Positions 43,984-50,799 of a stretch of DNA of 64,000 nucleotides are shown one piece after another; positions within the stretch are counted from its first letter, which is position 1, and every line of letters begins with the position of its first letter. A program made the position numbers and the translations under genes. The notes under the pieces are model-generated. The model was not told where the DNA came from and did not search any database. It was given only the letters and a program-made list of their open reading frames with translations. Origin of the DNA: Desulfobacteraceae bacterium UBA5852 (lineage in GTDB: Bacteria; Desulfobacterota; Desulfobacteria; Desulfobacterales; UBA5852). The stretch is taken from contig DJGG01000132.1 of assembly GCA_002432195.1 (NCBI GenBank), positions 39,256 through 103,255 on the forward strand. Reading direction: 5' to 3'.

Positions 43984-44330
43984 TTCGTCACCGCCTTTCG
44001 CTTGGCCAGGGCGTTCCGCACCCTCCGGATGCCTTCCAGGTTGGCCCGCCGCTGATCCTCGGGAATTTCCGTCGGCGCCGGCAACCGCCGGATTCGAGCC
44101 CGCCGGCGGGCGGCGATGTCTTTCGCCCTGGCCAGGATCTCGCTCGGCCGCGGCATGAAGGGGGATTCACGGCGGTGGACCCTGAAAGCCTCAGCCACGT
44201 CCTCGGCCCGCTGGCCGTTAAGGGCCTCCAGAAAAATCGCCACCAGGGCCACAAGCTCCGCTGCCGGGTGTCTGGCGCCGCTCGATAGCGAGGTTTTGGC
44301 AATCTCCGTCTCCAGAACCGATTTCAGCAT
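43980..44330 (-). CDS. Helicase-loader-like early protein
   Basis: A 116-aa helical protein. AAGGAGG lies nine bases before the ATG, and it overlaps the end of the replication gene by 113 bases in another frame. The segment EDVAEAFRVHRRESPFMPRPSEILARAKDIA resembles small phage helicase loaders of the G39P type, where a helical array ends in an F-x-P-x-P-S-E-I motif (quoted in part: PFMPRPSEILARAKDIA). Its place right after the replication initiator-like gene supports this. The C-terminus is basic. The loader call is tentative. Confidence 0.65.
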   Translation of the reverse strand: MLKSVLETEIAKTSLSSGARHPAAELVALVAIFLEALNGQRAEDVAEAFRVHRRESPFMPRPSEILARAKDIAARRRARIRRLPAPTEIPEDQRRANLEGIRRVRNALAKRKAVTK

Positions 44331-45354
44331 GGCCGGTGGCCTCCTTTTCGAAGCTCTTCAGAATGCTGTCAGCGATGGCGCGACGCTCCGCGTCCTGACA
44401 TTCCCGGTAGGTGCGCGGCTGGATGGGCGGCGGATGCCTCCCATTGCCCCCTGCAGCCCTCCCCCTCCGGGCCGCCTGCAGGTAGGCCTCGAATTTCCCG
44501 CTGAACAGCGTTTGCGGCCGCAGGTACTCCTCCATCTTCGAGTCCCCAAGCCAGATGCCGGCCCGGTGGTCTATGACGGCCTTGAAGTCCTCCAGGCGGT
44601 GCCCCTCCCGCCACCTGGCCTTTATGAGGCTCTTGGTGGCCTTGGCGGTCGCCAGGAACTTGGTCCCTGCCTTCGCGTTCAGGTGGTCGACGATTTCCCC
44701 GCAGGGGATAGCCTCGGGGTTATCTCTGCCAGAATGGGTTGCTGGTGGTGTGGGGTCAGCTGGGGGGGAGGTGTCATCCCCCAAGGGGGGGGGACTACAG
44801 GGGGGAGGATACTCTTTGTCTGTTACTGATACTGATACTGGCTTCGGAGGGGCTTCGGAGGGGCTCCGAAGGGGCTTGGCGCCATCGCGCCGGGCCTTGA
44901 GCCCGAGGGCCTCGCCGTACCGGTCGAAGAACGCCCCAAGAAATTGATTTTTCGGTAAATCCTCATAGCGGGCGTTGATCCACTTCACCCGATTATCCTT
45001 CGGGTCCAGCCGTGCTTTGTCCTGCAGGATCTGGAACCGGGCCATTTCGTGGACCCACACGACCTCGGCCTCCCAGTCGAAGGAGCAAAAACCCACTTCG
45101 ATGAGGCTTCGAAGGGCTTCCAGCCCCCCTTTGAAGCCCCTCGAGAGCCCCTCCGAAGCCCCTTCGGAGGGGCTTTGGAGTCCTGTTTCGTGAGGGATCA
45201 AGACGCTGGGAAGGTAGTAGATTCCAAGGGGGTTCCGATGCCTGCACGTCATGAGGTACAGGGCAACCACTTGGGCCTCGGGCCCCTTTGCTCGGATCGC
45301 CCTTCCGGTTTCACCCGTCCAGAATCCGGGCCCCACCATTCCGTAGTCGGCCAT
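44218..45354 (-). CDS. Phage replication protein with conserved phage C-terminal domain
   Basis: A 378-aa protein, started at ATG 45,354 (MADYGMVGPGFWTGETGRAI) behind GGGGAGGGG. The N-terminal part is DnaD/winged-helix-like (VVALYLMTCRHRNPLGIYYL). A Pro-rich linker follows. Residues about 215-290 match the conserved phage C-terminal domain often found in replication initiators: IVDHLNAKAGTKF, TKSLIKARWREG, DFKAVIDHRAGIW, MEEYLRPQTLFSGKFEAYL. The last 37 codons overlap the loader-like gene. Two clusters of 11-12-bp repeats lie inside the gene, as in lambda O, where the initiator gene carries its own origin. Confidence 0.82.
   Translation of the reverse strand: MADYGMVGPGFWTGETGRAIRAKGPEAQVVALYLMTCRHRNPLGIYYLPSVLIPHETGLQSPSEGASEGLSRGFKGGLEALRSLIEVGFCSFDWEAEVVWVHEMARFQILQDKARLDPKDNRVKWINARYEDLPKNQFLGAFFDRYGEALGLKARRDGAKPLRSPSEAPPKPVSVSVTDKEYPPPCSPPPLGDDTSPPADPTPPATHSGRDNPEAIPCGEIVDHLNAKAGTKFLATAKATKSLIKARWREGHRLEDFKAVIDHRAGIWLGDSKMEEYLRPQTLFSGKFEAYLQAARRGRAAGGNGRHPPPIQPRTYRECQDAERRAIADSILKSFEKEATGHAEIGSGDGDCQNLAIERRQTPGSGACGPGGDFSGGP
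44843..44880. repeat. Iteron-like repeat cluster A within the replication gene
   Basis: GGGGCTTCGGA or its inverse (TCCGAAGGGGC) occurs three times in tandem (GGCTTCGGAGG GGCTTCGGAGG GGCTCCGAAGG). A triplicated TACTGA lies just to its left. The same unit recurs 290 bases away in cluster B. Candidate replication origin iterons. Confidence 0.5.
45136..45180. repeat. Iteron-like repeat cluster B within the replication gene
   Basis: Copies of GAAGCCCCT and its inverse occur around a perfect hairpin CTCCGAAG-CCC-CTTCGGAG. They encode the repeated Ser-Glu-Gly residues of the replication protein, so coding repetition is an alternative explanation. The shared unit with cluster A, in both orientations, favours a DNA-level role. 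Confidence 0.5.
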
Positions 45355-45373
45355 CGGCTTCCCCTCCCCTGCC

Positions 45374-45589
45374 CTACCGCTTGAATATCTGCCACCACCT
45401 CTTGGCCCGGGGCGCCAGCGGCGCTTCCGCCCGGTTACCGGCGCTGTAGGCTCGGACCGCATGCCCGAATGCCACCAGCATGTTCCTGATTCGTCCCAAC
45501 TGCCCCCTGCGGTTCTCGGTCTTGAAGGCTTCCTGGGTCACTTCATCGAGGAGCTTCTCCACCAGACTGACAGGCACCATCTCGGTCAT
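45374..45589 (-). CDS. Small early protein of unknown function
   Basis: A 71-aa protein from ATG 45,589 (MTEMVPVSLVEKLLDEVTQEA), preceded by an AGGGGGTGAGC-type ribosome site that decides against the longer frame. It is helical and basic at the C-terminus (RAKRWWQIFKR). It lies between the repressor genes and the replication protein. No motif identifies it. Confidence 0.68.
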   Translation of the reverse strand: MTEMVPVSLVEKLLDEVTQEAFKTENRRGQLGRIRNMLVAFGHAVRAYSAGNRAEAPLAPRAKRWWQIFKR

Positions 45590-45675
45590 GCTCACCCCCT
45601 TGTGTCTACCTATTGTGGTTGTTGACCCCTGCCGACCACCGCCTATTGCGGTTGGTTCCTGGCAAGAAATAATTT

Positions 45676-45897
45676 TTATCCACAAGCATCCTCGCGGCAA
45701 GCTGCTAAAATGCGCGGGAAAATGACGCGATCCTCGGCAAGGATCGCCATCGCGTGAGCGCGAATGGCTTCATCGGCAAGTTGGGACTTGGTTCGGTTGG
45801 TGATGCTGGCGGCGAGTTCCAAAAGCTCGGCTGTGGAGGAACGGATGGAATACGAGCAGCTTTCAGCGGGATCGGCATTCCGGCGCGGCGGCATCAT
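45676..45897 (-). CDS. Small ribbon-helix-helix-like early protein
   Basis: A 73-aa protein. Two adjacent ATGs (45,897 and 45,894) follow GGAGG; the second has the better spacing. The sequence SCSYSIRSSTAELLELAASITNRTKSQLADEAIRAH (quoted in pieces: SYSIRSSTAELLELA and TKSQLADEAIRAHA) has a short strand and two helices like ribbon-helix-helix proteins. It follows the repressor in the leftward early operon and may be a Cro-like or control factor. Confidence 0.6.
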   Translation of the reverse strand: MMPPRRNADPAESCSYSIRSSTAELLELAASITNRTKSQLADEAIRAHAMAILAEDRVIFPRILAACREDACG

Positions 45898-45949
45898 TGC
45901 CTCCAATAAGGCTTGCGGAATTATTTGCTTTTGGTTTAAGAGTGTTCCT

Positions 45950-46237
45950 TTAAAGAACACGCCCCCGGCCCGATTGCCTGGTGGTCTTGCCCGTTCCCTT
46001 CTTGATCTCGTTCAGGGCATTTGTCAGGAAATCGGTTTCGGCCTTCTGGACTCGCAGCAGGACGGCGGCCGGCGGCATGGCTTTCCCGGTTTCGTATTTC
46101 GCCAGGGCATTGCGAGCCCTGCGCCGGGCGAGCTGGCTCCCTCCTTTTGGCATTTTGAGGTGAACGGCGAACTGCTCCTGGGTCATGCCCAGGAGCCCCC
46201 GGACCTTTTTGAAGTAGGCCGCAAGATCGGTTTTCAT
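45950..46237 (-). CDS. XRE-family repressor-like regulator (leftward)
   Basis: A 95-aa protein from ATG 46,237; a GTG 24 bases upstream is an alternative, and neither has a strong ribosome site. Residues about 5-60 form a helix-turn-helix: YFKKVRGLLGMTQEQFAVHL and ARNALAKYETGKAMPPAAVL, the latter with the conserved Y-E-x-G. The C-terminus is basic and short, with no protease domain. It is transcribed away from another XRE gene across a 97-base spacer holding two palindromes. The pair probably forms the lysis-lysogeny switch. Confidence 0.83.
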   Translation of the reverse strand: MKTDLAAYFKKVRGLLGMTQEQFAVHLKMPKGGSQLARRRARNALAKYETGKAMPPAAVLLRVQKAETDFLTNALNEIKKGTGKTTRQSGRGRVL

Positions 46238-46262
46238 GCTTTGCCCGATACCATGAATCACA

Positions 46263-46286
46263 ATTGACTGTCAATCACATTTGATT
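46263..46286. promoter_or_regulatory. Two overlapping palindromic operators between divergent regulators
   Basis: ATTGACTGTCAAT (46,263-46,275) is a perfect inverted repeat around a central T. AATCACATTTGATT (46,273-46,286) is an inverted repeat with a 4-base centre. They share three bases and stand between two divergent XRE genes. TTGACT and TTGACA on the two strands may be -35 boxes inside them. Confidence 0.6.
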
Positions 46287-46334
46287 GGCATTTCGGGATA
46301 TCTACAGGCACATACGATACGGGAGGCGGGCGGC

Positions 46335-46775
46335 ATGCAATACGACACGGATGCCATGCGCAGGCTGAGAACGGCGAGGGGGTTACGCCAAGATGCCCTC
46401 GCGGAAGCCCTCGGAATTACCCGCAGCGGGTACTCGAAAAAGGAAACCGGCGTCGTGCCGGTGACCATTGCGGAGCTGGCGCTCCTGGCGAAGTTCTACA
46501 AAGTGAGCCTGTCCGAGTTTTTCACCAATTCGCCCTTCACCGACAAGCCGTTCATTGAGCAGGCCGCTGTTGACCAGGACCGGCTTTCTTGGCTGCAGGA
46601 GCAGAACGAATGGCTGAAAAGCCAGCTTGAGGCCGAGCGCAAGGAAGTCCAAGATCTCCGGGGCGAACTTTCCAACTACAGGAAGGAAGCCCTCGAACTA
46701 AAAAAAGCCCTGGCAGAGTACAAAACTCGACTGGAAGCCGCTCTTGCTGCTCTGCCGGAAAGCAAGGCCTGTTAA
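46335..46775 (+). CDS. XRE-family regulator with C-terminal coiled coil (rightward)
   Basis: A 146-aa protein from ATG 46,335 (MQYDTDAMRRLRTARGLRQD), chosen for the GGGAGG upstream. The HTH spans residues about 8-60 with LRQDALAEALGITRSGYSKKE and LALLAKFYKVSLSEFF. The C-terminal 75 residues are a long coiled coil (QEQNEWLKSQLEAERKE, then heptads), probably for oligomerisation. It lacks a LexA-type protease domain, so induction may depend on an antirepressor. It heads the rightward early genes. Confidence 0.85.
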   Translation: MQYDTDAMRRLRTARGLRQDALAEALGITRSGYSKKETGVVPVTIAELALLAKFYKVSLSEFFTNSPFTDKPFIEQAAVDQDRLSWLQEQNEWLKSQLEAERKEVQDLRGELSNYRKEALELKKALAEYKTRLEAALAALPESKAC

Positions 46776-46819
46776 TAAACCCTGCTCTGGGTTCGGTTTC
46801 CGGTCGAGCGCCATCCGAC

Positions 46820-47224
46820 GTGGCGGCCTTTGTTGACGCCTTCGTGCGGAAGCACAGGGCCTCTGCCTTCTGGGTCAGCCGGGATGGCGACCTGGTGCGT
46901 TGGACCATCAACCCCGAAACGCCCGCCATTTTCGTCCCCAAGGACGCCTCCACCGGCCCCATTTCGCGGTATTTTTCAAACGCTGCATCCGTGGCCACCA
47001 TCAGCCACGTTGATCGCGTTTGCGCCACCGGCAAGCCGGAATGGGTCCGTCGGCGCTATGTCGGGCCGGAAGAAACCATTCACCGCCTGGTGGGCTACAT
47101 CCCACTGAACCGAGGCCTTGCCGTCGTCATCCAGCGCCGCTGCGAGGCCTGCTCGAGAAACCCTCAAGCCAATCCCGATTGCGAGGAAATCCTCCTTAAA
47201 CAGCTCGCCCAAAAAATTTCTTGA
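46820..47224 (+). CDS. Early protein of unknown function
   Basis: A 134-aa protein with a likely GTG start. The N-terminal part (FVRKHRASAFWVSRDGDLVRW) and middle are beta-rich, and the C-terminus has CEACSRNPQANPDC, three cysteines that might bind metal. It follows the second regulator by 44 bases and precedes a promoter and hairpin region. I do not recognise its family; a PAS-like sensor fold is a weak possibility. Confidence 0.65.
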   Translation: MAAFVDAFVRKHRASAFWVSRDGDLVRWTINPETPAIFVPKDASTGPISRYFSNAASVATISHVDRVCATGKPEWVRRRYVGPEETIHRLVGYIPLNRGLAVVIQRRCEACSRNPQANPDCEEILLKQLAQKIS

Positions 47225-47465
47225 TACAACTCCATTTCTGTTCTTGACAATCACCTTTTGTGCCTGATATTAACCGCAGCATCGGGGCTAACCCCATGCT
47301 GCGGTTTCTCGCTCTATGTGCGGTTACCGCGGCGCCTCCGGGTAAGGCCATTGGCGAGTCCTCACTTTGCTGATGCGACTTCGCCGGCACCGGACCGCGG
47401 GGTGCGCTCTAACGGCAAAGGCGCGTTCAACCAACCGCAACATCTTCAGGGAAGGAAGGGCGTTC
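47225..47465. promoter_or_regulatory. Rightward early promoter region
   Basis: This 241-base gap holds TTGACA (47,244-47,249), a 16-base spacer and GATATT (47,266-47,271), a reasonable sigma-70-type promoter, at once followed by a strong hairpin. The rest, up to the next GTG start, has no ORF with a ribosome site. It may be the leader of the rightward operon. Confidence 0.5.
47273..47305 (+). terminator. Hairpin with T-rich tail after the early promoter
   Basis: ACCGCAGCAT (47,273-47,282) pairs perfectly with ATGCTGCGGT (47,296-47,305), with an extra GGGG/CCCC inside and loop CTAA, followed by TTTCTCGCTCT. It fits a factor-independent terminator for the gene ending at 47,224, or an attenuator for the downstream operon. 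Confidence 0.6.
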
Positions 47466-47816
47466 GTGGAACAGCCGCAAGAGGAAAAGGTCAGCTTGGT
47501 GAACATCAACGGCGGGGCCGCAGTCGAAATGTTCGACCATGAGCTGGAGAAGGTCATGGCCAACATTTCCGACATCAACACCGGGATGGGCGCTCGCTCC
47601 GTGACCCTCAAGGTCACCATCAAGCCCAGCGACGAGGGCCGCACCGTAGTCGGCTACGCCATCGAGGCCAAGAGCACCACCTGCGGCGTGGCACCCGTCA
47701 AGGGCGTGGCCCATGTCCGGCTCGACTCCCGGGGCAAGTCCTACGCCCAGGAGAGAAACCCAAACCAGCCTTCGCTTCCCGGTTTGGGCACCGTGAAGGC
47801 CTTCAGAAAGGAATAG
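47466..47816 (+). CDS. Phage protein of the so-called replication terminator family
   Basis: A 116-aa protein from GTG 47,466, preceded by GGAAGG; the longer ATG frame has no ribosome site. VSLVNINGGAAVEMFDHELE, VMANISDINTG and VTLKVTIKPSDEGRTVVGY match a family often annotated replication terminator protein in phages, though its actual function is unproven. It is always near the next gene's family and recombination genes. Here it heads the rightward operon. Confidence 0.72.
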   Translation: MEQPQEEKVSLVNINGGAAVEMFDHELEKVMANISDINTGMGARSVTLKVTIKPSDEGRTVVGYAIEAKSTTCGVAPVKGVAHVRLDSRGKSYAQERNPNQPSLPGLGTVKAFRKE

Positions 47817-47822
47817 GCGCAC

Positions 47823-48557
47823 ATGATCAAAGATGCTTTGCAGCACCTGGAGGACAGATTTCGAGAGGCCAACCGGCCCCAGACCGTCGAAATCGATGAC
47901 CGACGCTACTTCCGGGCCAAGGATGGCAGTCTGGCTGTGGTGAAACGGCCTGAGGAACACCGGCCGGATGTGCTGAACTTCTCCACCCTCACTGCTCTTG
48001 TGGCCTTCATGGAAGGCGAAGCCAAGGGCTTCAACGACCTTGCACTCCTGGTCCGGGAGCACTCCAAGGTGCTGGTCCTGGGTCCCTTGGATCCCAAAAA
48101 CTTCAACATCCGCTTTATCTACGCCATGGCCGAGGGCCCGGATTGCGGCTTTCCCTTCGGCCGCTACCTCGACCTGGAATCCTTCATCATCGGGATCCAG
48201 GCCCAATTCATTCGCACCGAGCGGGTGGACGCGATCCTGGGGCTTCTCGCCTCCGTGGTGGACGAGAATGTCAAGGAGAACGCCGACGACGGCTTCTCGC
48301 AGTCGATCCGCATTCGCACCGGAATCACCCTGAAGGCCGAGGTGAAGGTCGAAAACCCGATTTCTCTGGCCCCCTACCGGACCTTCCGCGAGGTCCAGCA
48401 GCCGGAATCCAATTTCATCATCCGCTTCCGCAAGTCGGGCGACGGGCTCTGCGTCGGGCTTTTTGAAGCTGATGGGGGCGCCTGGAAGAACGAGGCCGCG
48501 GCCAGGGTGCGACAGTTCCTGGTCGACAAGCTCCCGGGTCAGGTGATCTACGCCTGA
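47823..48557 (+). CDS. Phage DUF2303/YfdQ-like protein
   Basis: A 244-aa protein six bases after its partner gene. It contains the pattern LTALVAFMEGEAKGFNDLAL, VLVLGPLDPKNFNIRFIYA and CGFPFGRYLDLESFIIGIQA, seen in phage proteins called DUF2303 or YfdQ. The C-terminal half is beta-rich (TLKAEVKVENPISLAPYRTF). Function is unknown; the family travels with the preceding gene and with recombination functions, so a role in DNA replication or repair is inferred. Confidence 0.75.
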   Translation: MIKDALQHLEDRFREANRPQTVEIDDRRYFRAKDGSLAVVKRPEEHRPDVLNFSTLTALVAFMEGEAKGFNDLALLVREHSKVLVLGPLDPKNFNIRFIYAMAEGPDCGFPFGRYLDLESFIIGIQAQFIRTERVDAILGLLASVVDENVKENADDGFSQSIRIRTGITLKAEVKVENPISLAPYRTFREVQQPESNFIIRFRKSGDGLCVGLFEADGGAWKNEAAARVRQFLVDKLPGQVIYA

Positions 48558-48617
48558 CCCGGACACGGCGGCCCGAGCCGGCGAGGGGCCGGGCCGCCTT
48601 TACCAGGGAGTCGAGTC

Positions 48618-49151
48618 ATGGAGCAGATCACCTTTATCGAGATCCCGAGCAAGCGGAGCGCCGGCCGCTGTTCCGTCTGCGGGCGGCCTCTGACGGACCC
48701 GGAAAGCCTTTCGCGGGGTATGGGCCCCATCTGCGGGGGGAAGTCATCGACCCCTGAAAACGTGACCCGTAACTACACCGACGACTTCATTGACGACGTA
48801 CGCCTGACGGAAGCCCTTGTCCTGAGACGATCCAGCGACGGCCGCCCCCAGACCAACGTGCCTCATCTGGCAGTCGCCCATTCCCCCACAGGGTTCGAAT
48901 TTGGCTACGGCGGGAGCGGGCCCGCGGACCTGGCCCTGAATGCAGTGGAAGCCCTACTCATCGAAATTGGCTTCCAGGGCCCGCGCATGAACGTGAACGA
49001 CGGTTCGTGCTTCTGCATCGCCCTGACGCTCCACCAGGATTTCAAATGGCAGTTCATCGCCAAGGCGCCGCGCGAAGGCGCCCGGTTCAACTTCTCCGAG
49101 ATCAAAGCTTGGGTGGAGTCGCACATCGGTCAACAGGGGGGTGCCCCATGA
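48618..49151 (+). CDS. Zinc-ribbon plus DUF6166-like phage protein
   Basis: A 177-aa protein. Residues 17-42 hold CSVCGRPLTDPESLSRGMGP followed by ICGG, a four-cysteine zinc site like DUF6011. The rest contains TGFEFGYGGSGPADLALNAV, the signature of DUF6166-like proteins. Both are common in phage recombination regions but have no proven role. It overlaps the next gene by ATGA. Confidence 0.75.
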   Translation: MEQITFIEIPSKRSAGRCSVCGRPLTDPESLSRGMGPICGGKSSTPENVTRNYTDDFIDDVRLTEALVLRRSSDGRPQTNVPHLAVAHSPTGFEFGYGGSGPADLALNAVEALLIEIGFQGPRMNVNDGSCFCIALTLHQDFKWQFIAKAPREGARFNFSEIKAWVESHIGQQGGAP

Positions 49152-49417
49152 ACATGCCCATGTCGATCCCGACCGACGAGGAGCTGAGGTCCGACCTGAT
49201 TAACGAAAACGCGGAGAAGATCATCGACCACATCGAGGGGATACTGGTCGCCACGATGGACAACGGCGTCACGCAGGCCCTTTACAACCTCATGCATGAA
49301 ACCCGCAACCGCTCAGGCAAAGGGTGGCTGTTCGTGGACATCCTGAATGCGCTGCGAGACATCAAGATCGTGAACAGGCGCCTGGAGCGCAGCCTGGATG
49401 AGCTGAAGGAATTATGA
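49148..49417 (+). CDS. Small helical early protein
   Basis: An 89-aa protein whose ATG overlaps the preceding stop. It is acidic in the first half and helical throughout (INENAEKIIDHIEGILVATM). It overlaps the exonuclease ATG by ATGA, making it part of a tight recombination operon. No family is recognised. Confidence 0.72.
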   Translation: MNMPMSIPTDEELRSDLINENAEKIIDHIEGILVATMDNGVTQALYNLMHETRNRSGKGWLFVDILNALRDIKIVNRRLERSLDELKEL

Positions 49418-49968
49418 CCTACACCAACGACACAGGCTTTCCCTCCGTGACCGAGATCCTCTCTCCCTGGATCGACAAGAGCTGGTTCACGGAGGAGCAT
49501 GCCGAGCGCGGAAGCATGGCCCACGCTGCTGTCGCCGCAGAGATCCTGGGGCTCTATTACCCACCCATCCGGCAGGATTGGAAGGGCTACGTCACGAGTG
49601 CCCTGCGGTGGATCGACGACATGGTCCAGGATGCTCTGCTCGTGGAGGAGCGCCTGGTGGATCCCCATCGGCGCTTCTGCGGGAAGCCGGACCTGTTGGC
49701 CCGACTGAAGGACAACACCCTGTGTCTGGTCGACTTCAAGACCAGCAAGGTCGCCTACAACTGGTGGCCGATCCAGGTGGCTGCCTACCGGGCCTTGGCC
49801 TCCATCCACGGCCATCACACCACCCGAGGCCTCTGCCTGCGGCTGCGAGAGGACGGAGGCCCCGCCCTAGTGACCGAGTACACCAGCTCCCATAACCGAA
49901 ATCTGAACGTTTTCCATTCGGCCCTGAACACCCACCACTATTTCCATGGAGAAAGGAAGGCCGCATGA
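49414..49968 (+). CDS. PD-(D/E)XK exonuclease of RecB/Cas4 type
   Basis: A 184-aa nuclease. An N-terminal GSMAHAAVAAEIL supplies the conserved His, and the core reads FCGKPDLLARLKDN, then LCLVDFKTSKVAYNWWPIQV with D-F-K-T and the following Gln-x-x-x-Tyr (QVAAYRAL). This is the full set for a RecB-family nuclease. It probably resects DNA ends to feed the annealing proteins encoded just downstream. It overlaps both neighbours. Confidence 0.88.
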   Translation: MTYTNDTGFPSVTEILSPWIDKSWFTEEHAERGSMAHAAVAAEILGLYYPPIRQDWKGYVTSALRWIDDMVQDALLVEERLVDPHRRFCGKPDLLARLKDNTLCLVDFKTSKVAYNWWPIQVAAYRALASIHGHHTTRGLCLRLREDGGPALVTEYTSSHNRNLNVFHSALNTHHYFHGERKAA

Positions 49969-50786
49969 ACCCCTTCAGCTACGATGCCTTACTTGAGGAC
50001 GAACCCGCCGTCGAACCTGCGGTGGAGAGGCCCGTTGTGCTACCTGCTGATAACCCGCCGGCTGCCGGCCGCCCCTGGGCCATGCTGGACCCCGAGGCCG
50101 CCCGCCTGAAGTTTTCCGAGTTCCAGGCGCAAATCGCCACGATGAAAGCTCAAGCCGGGGCGCACCAAATCACCGACCAGGCCAGCCTGAACCTTGGCAT
50201 TGAAATGGTCGCCCAGGGAAAGAAGATGCTGAAAGCTGTGGACGTGCGCCGCAAGGCCATCATCGAAGTGCCCGACGGCTTTGTCTCCAGCGTCAACACA
50301 TTCTGCCGGAAGATTTCCAACGACATCAAGGCCATCATCACCCCCCTGGATGCCCGGGTGAACGCCTTCATGGTCGAGCAGGACCGCCTGCGCCGGGAAG
50401 CCGAGCGCAAGGCCCGGGAGGAAGCCGAGGCCGAGCGCCGCCGGCTGGAGGACGAGGCCGCCGCCGAGCGCGCCCGCATCGAGGCCGAGGCAATGGCCAA
50501 TGGCGCCAGCAAGGAGGAGGCCGCCGCCGAGGCCCAGGCCGCCGTCGATCCCATCATCCCCGTGGTTCCCGTGACAGCCCCAGCCTCCACCGTCACCCGC
50601 ACCGCCGAGGGCACCGCCCACCTCCGGAAGGATTGGGCCTGGGAGGAAGTGGACTTCAACCTCGTGCCCCGGGAATACCTCATGCTGGACACCAAGAAGC
50701 TCAACCAGGCCGTGAAGGCGGGCGTCCGAGAGATTCCAGGCATCCGCATCTTCGAAAAGCCCAAGACCAACTACCGGACCAAGTAA
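49965..50786 (+). CDS. Coiled-coil recombination-associated protein
   Basis: A 273-aa protein overlapping the exonuclease by ATGA. After a Pro/Glu-rich start, residues about 45-130 are helical. About 130-190 is a highly charged coiled coil of Arg/Glu/Ala repeats. The C-terminal 60 residues contain DWAWEEVDFNLVPREYL and VREIPGIRIFEKP, a motif frequent in phage proteins next to recombinases. A helper role in recombination is inferred from context. Confidence 0.78.
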   Translation: MNPFSYDALLEDEPAVEPAVERPVVLPADNPPAAGRPWAMLDPEAARLKFSEFQAQIATMKAQAGAHQITDQASLNLGIEMVAQGKKMLKAVDVRRKAIIEVPDGFVSSVNTFCRKISNDIKAIITPLDARVNAFMVEQDRLRREAERKAREEAEAERRRLEDEAAAERARIEAEAMANGASKEEAAAEAQAAVDPIIPVVPVTAPASTVTRTAEGTAHLRKDWAWEEVDFNLVPREYLMLDTKKLNQAVKAGVREIPGIRIFEKPKTNYRTK

Positions 50787-50799
50787 CCAGGAGGCAGAT

